Source: Glomus cerebriforme | Lineage: Eukaryota; Glomeromycota; Glomeromycetes; Glomerales; Glomeraceae | DNA length: 14,156 nucleotides | Assembly: GCA_003550305.1 (NCBI GenBank) | Contig: QKYT01000707.1 | Location: 19,222-33,377 of the forward strand | Reading direction: 5' to 3' | In this document: piece by piece, positions 8,012 through 14,156 of the stretch | How the letters are laid out: the number at the start of each line of letters is the position of its first letter | Position numbering within the stretch: position 1 is the stretch's first letter | Notes under the pieces: model-generated | Seen by the model: only the letters and a program-made list of their open reading frames with translations | Told to the model about the DNA's origin: nothing | Databases searched by the model: none | Program-made: the position numbers and the translations under genes

Positions 8012-9466
8012 TTATGGCGCTGTTGAAGATCCTAAAGACGTAATTGGCCATTTTGGTATATGGTCAATTGTATATTCATCTACCAATCCCACGCGAAAAC
8101 GCTCCACACCTGCCCATGCAACCATAACACCATTATCAGTGCATAAATGAGGTGGCGGACAAATTAATGGAACATTATGCCGCTCAATTGCCAACGATTC
8201 CAAACTAGAAAAAAAAATAGTCAAATTGTCATCAAGATGTAAAATAAATATTTTGAAAAAATACATACTTTGAACGAATGTTTTTGTTACTTGCTACACC
8301 ACCACTTGCAACTAAAGCAGTTAATGGGATGTCTTTTTCCTTGCACCATCGGAAAGCTAATTCTACTTTATCTGTTATATGGGTTATAGCTGATTTCTGA
8401 AAAGTTGAAGCTAAATCTCTTTTAACATTATCATCATCTAAATCTAAGTTTTGCTTTTCAATTAAAGTACTCATTGATGTTTTCAGCCCACTAAAACTCA
8501 AATCCATCGCTTCTTTTCTACGTTTATCTTTTGTCATCGGTACTGGAACTGAATATTTCTTAGGGTCTCCATTTTCAGCGAATTGTTCTAATGCTGCACC
8601 AGGACCACCTCCACGACCTTTCAGCCAAGGTATTCTAAGTAATCGAGCAATTTTATCATATGCCTCTCCGATTGAATCATCTATAGTTGTTCCAAGGTGA
8701 GTATAATGATTGACACCATGTGCTACCAATATGAGGGTGTGCCCACCAGATATTAACAGTGTCAAGAAAGGGAAAGGTAATAAATCTGGAGTTGGATGAG
8801 TAAGACGTGCCGTAAGCGCATGAGCTTCCTAAAACATATAGACGCATTTTGATATATAAAGTTGCAGCTGAAAGAAAGATGAAATTGCTCAACTCTTGGA
8901 CCAGTACTAAAAATTTATTTAACAATAATACATGCCATATGATGAACGCCTATTAATGGTTTACTATAATAAGATATAAACAAAGATAAGAACATTAGTG
9001 TCATCATCATTTTCTTTCATGCAATGAAATGTTTTCATATTTACCAAAGTGCAGCAGCTAAAGCTTTTCCTGCACTCAATCCATTGCCAAGACAGGCAGG
9101 AAGTCCAGGACCTCTTGTAACTGCAATAACATCGATATCTTTCACGATATCCATATTTGCCTTATCTAAAGCTTCCCTTATTACAAGTGGTAAATGTTGT
9201 TGGTGACTTGATCTTGCTAAGTTTGGAACGATACCTCCATATGGTTCATGTAATTGTTGTTGAAGGTGAATTGCTTCACTTATTATTTGTCGCTCTGAAT
9301 TTACAATTGCAACTCCTGTATCGTCGCAAGAAGTTTCAATACCAAGAACTGTGAAGGGCGTTTTTATATTTGAATAAAAAGTACCATAATTTTTGGATAA
9401 GCAAGTTCTTTTTAGATTATAAAAATTATTTCGTGTAAAATTTAAATATTTTGTGAATAAAATCAT
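8012..9466 (-). CDS. QRI7: Qri7/OSGEPL1, mitochondrial tRNA N6-threonylcarbamoyladenosine synthase subunit
   Basis: This enzyme moves threonylcarbamoyl from the AMP adduct made by Sua5/YRDC onto A37 of ANN-decoding mitochondrial tRNAs. In reading order the exons are 9466-9045, 8963-8936, 8828-8269 and 8204-8012, giving 400 residues (yeast Qri7 407, human OSGEPL1 414). Introns are 81, 107 and 64 bp; the second starts with GC (GCATGT). Residues 1-37 hold no Asp or Glu and several Lys/Arg, fitting a mitochondrial presequence. Diagnostic motifs are [11 protein letters not shown] (40-50), [13 protein letters not shown] (76-88), GVHHMEAHALT with the metal-binding H149-x3-H153, LISGGHT (175-181), [15 protein letters not shown] (195-209), GGGPGAALE (223-231), LSFSGLKT (260-267), SGGVASN (325-331) and [12 protein letters not shown] with metal-binding D360. 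ATG at 9464-9466 is chosen because the open frame upstream only translates a poly(dT)/poly(dA) tract. All catalytic residues are present, so it should be functional. Confidence 0.96.
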
Positions 9467-9492
9467 TTTTTTTTTTTTAAAAAAAAAAAAAA
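9466..9492 (-). promoter_or_regulatory. Poly(dA:dT) tract abutting the QRI7 start codon
   Basis: Read on the - strand, a run of 14 T (9492-9479) is followed by a run of 12 A (9478-9467) and then the ATG. A-rich leaders are favoured around fungal start codons, and poly(dA:dT) is a known nucleosome-depleting promoter element. In the upstream frame it would encode only Phe and Lys runs, which argues against an earlier start. Confidence 0.5.
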
Positions 9493-9544
9493 GTTTTGAA
9501 AATAGATTATCAAAAAATGTTACACAACAATTTACTGTACATCT

Positions 9545-9650
9545 AAAAGTCAAGGATTCAGGGTTTAATGTCCCAAACTACCATGTTTTTAAGGACATGG
9601 CCAAGCTTTGGGGTTCCAAAACACCACGAACAACTAGTTTCGTAAACAAG
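9545..9650. other. Short G+C-richer patch upstream of QRI7
   Basis: About 100 bp here are clearly richer in G+C than either flank. They contain a small hairpin, CCATGT/ACATGG (about 9581-9600), and the near-palindrome CCAAGCTTTGG. The open frame across it on the + strand (to 9661) shows no family features. It could be the QRI7 leader and promoter or a fragment of a dispersed repeat; I cannot decide from sequence alone. Confidence 0.35.
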
Positions 9651-9936
9651 AATATATTATGAAATATTACATACAGAGTATTGGGTTCATCTTATTTAAA
9701 AATTTTAAGTACTGTATATATTAATACAAAGATTTGAAAGATGAATTGGCTTCCATTTTCCAGAATAGTATTTCTTATTAACAAACTCTCAAAGAAAGAC
9801 CACTATTTGATTTATCAATCCAGACCATATGATTAGCTACTTTAGCAGAAATCTTTCAAAGTTTCAAAGTTGGATTTTAATTGCAATCATAATCTTATTT
9901 ACTAAATATAGATTTTTTTTTGTGACTAATTGCTAA

Positions 9937-10496
9937 AGCTTTGAAAAAGGTATTGCAAAACAGTTCTAGTTTAGAGGTCAAAGAAAAAAATCAATCAGAT
10001 CTGAAGAATTTCACCAGGAGGTTGACATAAATGATAAGGAAAGTGATAAAGAAATTCTCATTATTACAAAATCTAAAAATCTAAAGAAATATAGTATTCC
10101 AATCCACAGATATCTGTGATCTATTTATCCGATCTGATCATTATCCATCATCCAGAAAATCTGCTGAGTTATGGATATTTATCAGATATCTATCAGATAT
10201 CTGAAGAATAATTGAATACAGATAAAAATAAAATTATATAATATTGATAGATAATATTTAAATAATCCATAATTGTCTATTATCCAATTATCTGAGAAAT
10301 CCTATCTGATATTATCTGTTATCCAAAATATCCAGATTTTTGGATAGATATCTATAATCTGGTGGATAACAGTTTAACAAATTGGAATACTAAAGAAATA
10401 ACATGGCAAAGAATGACTATTGAAAGAAATTTAAATCAGTTTATAAAGTTTCTAAATCCAAGAAATGTAATCATTATTAAAAAAACTGCAAGATAA
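9937..10496 (+). pseudogene. Decayed coding fragment of unknown family, split by a small transposable element
   Basis: From 9937 one frame reads SFEKGIAKQF, a stop, then about 44 charged residues (including SEEFHQEVDINDKESDKEIL) up to the element at 10093. Right after the element, from 10392, a second frame reads KEITWQRMTIERNLNQFIKF and on to TAR and a stop at 10494. The two parts are in different frames even if the insert and one target duplication are removed, so the host ORF was already broken or has decayed since. No family was recognised. Chance open frames remain possible. Confidence 0.3.
10093..10391. mobile_element. 299-bp MITE-like element with 11-bp TIRs and 9-bp target duplication
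   Basis: AGTATTCCAAT (10093-10103) and ATTGGAATACT (10381-10391) are perfect terminal inverted repeats. AAAGAAATA flanks the element at 10083-10091 and 10392-10400, with one extra T between the left copy and the left terminus. The inside is full of GGATA, TATCC and GATATC motifs that allow foldback, and holds an 11-bp tandem copy TATCAGATATC (10180-10190, 10191-10201). There is no coding capacity. A duplication of 8-9 bp fits hAT or Mutator-type elements (family knowledge). A TA target (Tc1/mariner) is an alternative, because TA also lies just outside GTATTCC and GGAATAC. Confidence 0.75.
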
Positions 10497-10671
10497 TAAT
10501 CATATATTTGGTTCTTTATTTACATATATATATTTTATCTTATTTTCTATTTTATTGTTGGAATTCAAATAACATGAATAAGTAAAAATATAATATAAAG
10601 TATTGCTTAATAATTAGATATTATCCGCCATCACGTGATTTATTCATAATTGTTGATAGTTATTGTAAATC

Positions 10672-10763
10672 ATGTATCAGGCAAAAAATCATGTATCAGG
10701 CACTAAAATTATGTATCAGGCACTAAAAATCATGTATCAGGCAAAAAAATCATGTATTAGGCA
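10672..10763 (+). repeat. Five tandem copies of ATGTATCAGGCA, spaced 19-21 bp
   Basis: The 12-nt core starts at 10672, 10691, 10711, 10732 and 10752. The first four cores are identical and the fifth has C to T (ATGTATTAGGCA). Linkers are A-rich (AAAAAATC, CTAAAATT, CTAAAAATC, AAAAAAATC). Spacing is about two helical turns, so all cores face the same side of the helix. This may be a phased protein-binding array or merely a minisatellite. Confidence 0.75.
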
Positions 10764-10880
10764 TTATTTGTTTATTAGAAATACAATAAAAATATTTATA
10801 ATAATAAACTAATTAATTATAGACAGAACAATTTGTATAATAATTTTTATTTATAATAATTGTCTTTCTTTTTTTCTTGT

Positions 10881-11248
10881 TTATATTTGATTCAGAAACT
10901 GCAATAGGCTTTTATTTTTGTTTAATAATTGTGAAGCCTTGCTAAAACAATCATTAGGTGACTGTAATTTAAATTGAATGTATTAATATGTAAAATTTTA
11001 AATAATAAAAAATATAAATAACTCTTTATCTTCCAATACATTTTTATTAGTAGTAGTTTCAGTTAAAGATATTTCTTTTTTTCTCTTTTGTTATTTTAAG
11101 ATAATTTCACACTCCAGTTAATAAATTGTGACCTGAAATAATCATAGTTCAGCTGTTTAGTTTAAAAGACTAAAGAATTTATTTAATAATTTGTAGTTTT
11201 AATATGTTTAAATATTTATCTTACATTATTAAAATTTGTATTCTCCAT
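10881..11248 (-). pseudogene. Decayed spliced ORF of unknown family
   Basis: On the - strand ATG at 11248-11246 begins MENTNFNN, followed by a GTAAGA donor at 11224. A 72-bp intron ends in AAACAG at 11153. Exon 2 continues in phase as LNYDYFRSQFINWSVKLS and stops at 11098-11096. A different frame then reads KREKKEISLTETTT and NVLEDKEL. After an acceptor-like AATTACAG (ends 10962) an open segment SPNDCFSKASQLL...FLNQI ends at 10883-10881. The preserved splice sites and amino-acid makeup suggest a broken gene or transposon ORF. I do not recognise the family. Confidence 0.35.
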
Positions 11249-11371
11249 TGAAAAAAATAAATTTGGTTTATTTTAAAAAAAAAGTTTATAGAAAAAAAGC
11301 TTAAAAACACGTTAACTTTAAAAGTAAAAAGTTTATTATGCAAAAATCACGTGACACTGGATAAATCACTC

Positions 11372-11533
11372 ATTCGGCACTTTGAACCAAATAACTGATG
11401 CTATCTAAGGTAGCTATTATATTGGGAATCAAATTTGATTTTTTATTTAATTTTGGGATCTTATGGATCCCAAAATTAACTAATCAAATTTGATTTACCC
11501 AATATAACAGTTATTTAGCACTTCATGTCGAAT
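11372..11533. mobile_element. 162-bp foldback (MITE-like) element
   Basis: The inner arms 11417-11460 and 11466-11507 are nearly complementary. They share TTATATTGGG, AATCAAATTTGATT and AATTTTGGGATC, and the loop is about 5 nt. The outer arms also match: ATTCG-x-CA...AAATAACTG on the left (11372-11397) against its inverted copy ending CGAAT at 11533. The left arm has about 19 extra bases (near 11398-11416), themselves nearly palindromic (GCTATC...GGTAGC). No clear target-site duplication was seen. Confidence 0.65.
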
Positions 11534-11597
11534 AACTATTAATTATGCACTATTGTCTGTTTAATTAAATATATAATTTACAAATTATACGATACCA

Positions 11598-11855
11598 TAT
11601 TTACCCAAAAATAAGCAACCTGTTTTTATTATAAATTGCTTATTTTTAAATACAAAATATTTGTTAAATATCTATAGCAAAACTGCACTAAATCTCAGTT
11701 AATGATCATTTAATTTGTTGTGTAATATTTTCTTCATTTTAAGTATTATTTTAATTATAATCACATTTATTAATCTATAGTTAAATTTTCATAAAAAATA
11801 TTCAAAAATTTTACAACTTACTTATTTTTGATACTTACTTATTTTTGGGTAAATA
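11598..11855. mobile_element. 258-bp Tc1/mariner-type MITE with 18-bp perfect inverted ends
   Basis: TATTTACCCAAAAATAAG at 11598-11615 is exactly inverted at 11838-11855. If the outer TA on each side is the target duplication, the true TIR is TTTACCCAAAAATAAG, as expected for Tc1/mariner insertions. The left end also forms a perfect 12-bp hairpin (AAAAATAAGCAA 11607-11618, TTGCTTATTTTT 11636-11647). The right end has ACTTACTTATTTTTG in two direct copies 17 bp apart (11816, 11833). No coding capacity. Confidence 0.8.
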
Positions 11856-11993
11856 CAGCATTATATATTAACTATTATTATATATAATTTAAAAATAAAT
11901 AATCAAATTTAATATGAATATTATATAGTATTATCTTTTAAGTACAGAATTTTGTTATTCTGATCATGACATTTTATATTCATACTTTTGTAG

Positions 11994-12326
11994 TTATCCA
12001 AGTAATATATATACTAGAAGTTTAGTTGGATTCCCTTATTTCTTTTGAACAATATCAAAAGTCAAGAATAACTCATTTATCTAAAAATATATACCATCTT
12101 TTCTAAATTGATCTGCATATTTTTGCAAATTATTATTTTTCATAATAATTCAATTCTCCAACATTAACATAAAAATCTAGAAATTTTGATAAGCCAAATA
12201 CAGATTCACATTAGCATTAATTGAAACATCTGTTGATAATACTATTTTGATAGTATAGTAGCATTCCATTTGCCAAGTTTTTTCAAATAAATGTAAATTA
12301 TTACTTTCTTTTCTCAAGTGATTGAA
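11994..12326 (-). pseudogene. Decayed coding frame of unknown family
   Basis: On the - strand one frame is open for 49 codons from 12326 (FNHLRKESNN...FEKTWQMECYY...NLYLAYQNF) to a TAG at 12179. It then continues in the same frame with only three further internal stops (through KKNNNLQKYADQF-like sequence, with NNLQKYADQFRKDGIYF and INELFLTFDIVQKK) to TAA at 11996. In DNA this A+T-rich about ten stops would be expected over 110 codons. This supports a fossil ORF but does not prove it. The family is not recognised. Confidence 0.35.
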
Positions 12327-12686
12327 CTAAAAAGTTATTAAAATTTAATATAGGTGAAGAGAAGAGAAGGTAAAAAGATGATGACTTAAAATAATTTGTG
12401 TAATAGAGGTAAAAAATATTTTTATTAATAGAATCTATTGTAAAAATATCTGTTTTAATAAATTTTTGGCAATATTAGTATTTGATTAAAATTAAGAAGA
12501 TAAAAATTATTATCTCAAATGATATATAGTATAAAATTTGTTTTTTCTTCATTTGGATTTTAGTTTTCAATTTAATAAAAAGTATGTAAAGTTGAAACTA
12601 TATTACTTTATAAATTTAATAAAGTAAGAGATTGCAAAATTTTTTTAGTTGATATAGTTATGAAAATGATCATATAATTATTTTAA
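12327..12686. other. A+T-rich stretch, nothing recognised
   Basis: The frames I followed on both strands are closed by frequent stops. No repeats of note were seen. Confidence 0.35.
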
Positions 12687-13229
12687 AATAAATCAATACA
12701 ACCCAAAATATCTATTAGTGATAATAAAAATTACTTTTCTAATATCATCAGAAATGTTAAAATGATTCTGAATATTATATTTCTGAATAAAGTTTTTATA
12801 AGTTTATCAAACTCTTATTATATTAAAAGAAGATTAAAACTAAAAATATTAGCATATTTTATAGGTATTGGATTGTCAGCAAGTGTTAGATAGTATATAT
12901 TAAGAAAAAGTATTTAAAGATTTTTATTACACTTAATAGATTTTTCATTTTTGTCAAAAGTATTAAATATACAAATAGGTAAGTATTCTCTGTACAGTTA
13001 CTAATGCTATTCTAAGTATAATCAACTTTATCTATCTAAAAGCATTAAATTCTTTCTTTTTAAAATACTAGCAAGATTAATGTATTTACTATTATAATTA
13101 GGTAATAGAAACTATTATAAGTCCAGAGCTTTGAAAAAAAAACTATTTGTATGACATTATTTATTGTTATCAGTATATCTTATCCAATATAATATTAAAA
13201 CAATCAAAATAACAATTTTTATTTGTTAA
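12687..13229 (+). pseudogene. Long decayed open frame of unknown family
   Basis: One frame runs 180 codons with only five internal stops (12891, 12915, 13002, 13095, 13152). About seventeen would be expected by chance at this base composition. The first 68 codons are uninterrupted and end in a protein-like segment (KLKILAYFIGIGLSASVR). Later pieces include FLLHLIDFSFLSKVLN, KYNQLYLSKSIKFFLFKILA and NRNYYKSRALKKKLFV. No family was recognised and no start codon context or splice sites stand out. It may be part of a larger dead element together with the fossils at 11994-12326 and 13885-14079. Confidence 0.3.
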
Positions 13230-13884
13230 TTTATGCATACAGATCACTAAAAATTGCCATGTGATCTTAATCATTTATCACTTTGTGTAAATATATATAA
13301 TTCTTTGCTTTATTTTAGATAATAATCTTGAAAATACTTATTAAGAATACTCTTGCTTATTGCGCAAAAAGTTAATACAATTATTTTTCATATAATTAAT
13401 AAAAATTTCTGTTATATGATCTTTAGTTGTTTTTTCAAAATACTTTCTTATATTTTTCTTTTTGCTTTTGCTTACCCTTTTTTCATTTAAATTCAGTTTT
13501 CAACTTCTAATCAAACTAAAAATAAGATATACTATATAAATGGGTTTTTTATTAGAAAAATTGTTTTAATCAAATAAAATTTTTCAAATTTCTTAACTTT
13601 GCATACTATTGTTTGATTAGAAAAAAAGATGAAGAGTTGATTAATTTTTTTTGAATATTATAGTTTAATTAAGATACAATCAACTTTCAATTGTTTAACA
13701 GCATAGTTTTATGAAAATTGGATAGATTTTTATTATAGACACTATATTTATGATTAAACTAATCAATGAATATATTGCAAGATATAATTTTTTTTTTATT
13801 TATTTATCTTTATTTTAAACTTTTTTTTTTACATAATCACTTTTCAATTATTGATTACATACTATATAAAATATTAAAATAAAA
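13230..13884. other. A+T-rich stretch with one inverted repeat
   Basis: No gene recognised. TTCTAATCAAAC (13505-13516) and GTTTGATTAGAA (13611-13622) form a perfect 12-bp inverted repeat spaced 94 bp. It could be the ends of a very small element, but no flanking duplication is evident. Confidence 0.4.
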
Positions 13885-14079
13885 ACATATCTTCTTTATT
13901 CTGAATTTTGGCTTTAACCTGTAGTATTAGAAGATATAGCTTTAAGAGAAATGGTCTTTTCTGTAAGAATTACAATTAAAATTAAGTTAAAAATAGTCCC
14001 TATGAAAAAGTTTGTGTAATTTTTGTTAAAAAATCATCCAATTAAATTCATTACGATTTCTATATATTTGACCATACAA
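13885..14079 (+). pseudogene. Short decayed coding frame of unknown family
   Basis: One frame reads through 65 codons with two stops (13915, 14017). It includes PVVLEDIALREMVFSVRITI, then KLKIVPMKKFV and FLLKNHPIKFITISIYL. The residue mix is protein-like, but the run is short and could be chance. The family is not recognised. Confidence 0.2.
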
Positions 14080-14124
14080 TAAATGTGCTAAAAATTGCAA
14101 TAAATTACACAATAATTGTATGGT
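14071..14124. repeat. Inverted repeat ACCATACAAT/ATTGTATGGT
   Basis: Perfect 10-bp arms at 14071-14080 and 14115-14124 are spaced 34 bp, close to the window edge. They may be the end of a foldback element that cannot be delimited here. Confidence 0.5.
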
Positions 14125-14156
14125 AATTCATACAATAATCATCTTATTTTTGACCT

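Noticed and set aside
8677..8925. Open frame on the - strand overlapping QRI7 exon 3 and intron 2
   Set aside because: It is a shadow frame. The conserved Qri7 motifs are in another frame, and it reads straight through the intron.
9024..9354. Two + strand open frames opposite QRI7 exon 1
   Set aside because: They are antisense to the strongly conserved Qri7 coding sequence and have no family features.
6310..9466. SKA3 and QRI7 as parts of one functional system
   Set aside because: They are convergent genes with unrelated known roles (kinetochore; mitochondrial tRNA modification); closeness alone is no evidence.
9467..9553. Longer N-terminus for QRI7 starting at 9553
   Set aside because: The added residues are mostly Phe and Lys runs from the homopolymer tract; the inner ATG at 9466 gives a good presequence.
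9453..9661. + strand frame across the poly(dA:dT) tract and the G+C-richer patch
   Set aside because: It begins antisense to the QRI7 presequence and through homopolymers; nothing supports translation.
10672..10763. CRISPR array
   Set aside because: The cores are 12 nt with 7-9 nt A-rich linkers, and the context is eukaryotic.

Overview
The window looks like nuclear DNA from an early-diverging fungus, most likely a Glomeromycotina-type (Rhizophagus-like) genome. This rests on three things: very high A+T outside genes (about three quarters or more, by eye), genes split by many short introns (64-107 bp), and a heavy load of decayed DNA transposons including a Myb/SANT-like DNA-binding ORF. The organism is inferred from style, not proven. 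Nineteen isolated N calls (985-1033, 1276-1332, 2011, 2243-2260) indicate draft sequence.

Two convincing genes sit back to back in the middle and converge. On the + strand, 6310-7879 is an eight-exon gene for a 340-residue protein that I read as SKA3, a subunit of the SKA complex that holds kinetochores on spindle microtubules. On the - strand, 9466-8012 is a four-exon gene for a 400-residue Qri7/OSGEPL1 protein, the mitochondrial enzyme that puts threonylcarbamoyl on A37 of tRNAs. Their stop codons are 132 bp apart and share one short 3' region. They have no functional link; they are simply neighbours. All exon joins keep frame, and one Qri7 intron begins with GC instead of GT.

The left 5 kb is a transposon graveyard: a hAT transposase C-terminus (257-762), a Myb/SANT-like two-exon ORF with one nonsense codon (1526-1915), two clusters of CAAATGAC/GTCATTTG palindromes (about 1912-1980 and 2990-3132) around roughly 1 kb of non-coding repeats, and a Tc1/mariner transposase broken by two stops and a frameshift (4149-4842).

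The right 4.5 kb holds three short non-autonomous elements that can be delimited. One is 299 bp, with 11-bp terminal inverted repeats and a 9-bp flanking duplication (10093-10391). One is a 162-bp foldback (11372-11533). One is 258 bp, with 18-bp inverted termini that include a TA target site (11598-11855). There are also five repeats spaced about 20 bp (10672-10763) and several decayed open frames of unknown family (9937-10496, 10881-11248, 11994-12326, 12687-13229, 13885-14079). No tRNA, rRNA, CRISPR array or prokaryote-type operon was seen. I found no convincing new multi-gene system. The most interesting items are the fungal SKA3, whose tail resembles the SKA1 microtubule-binding domain, and the GC-AG intron next to a 28-nt microexon in QRI7.
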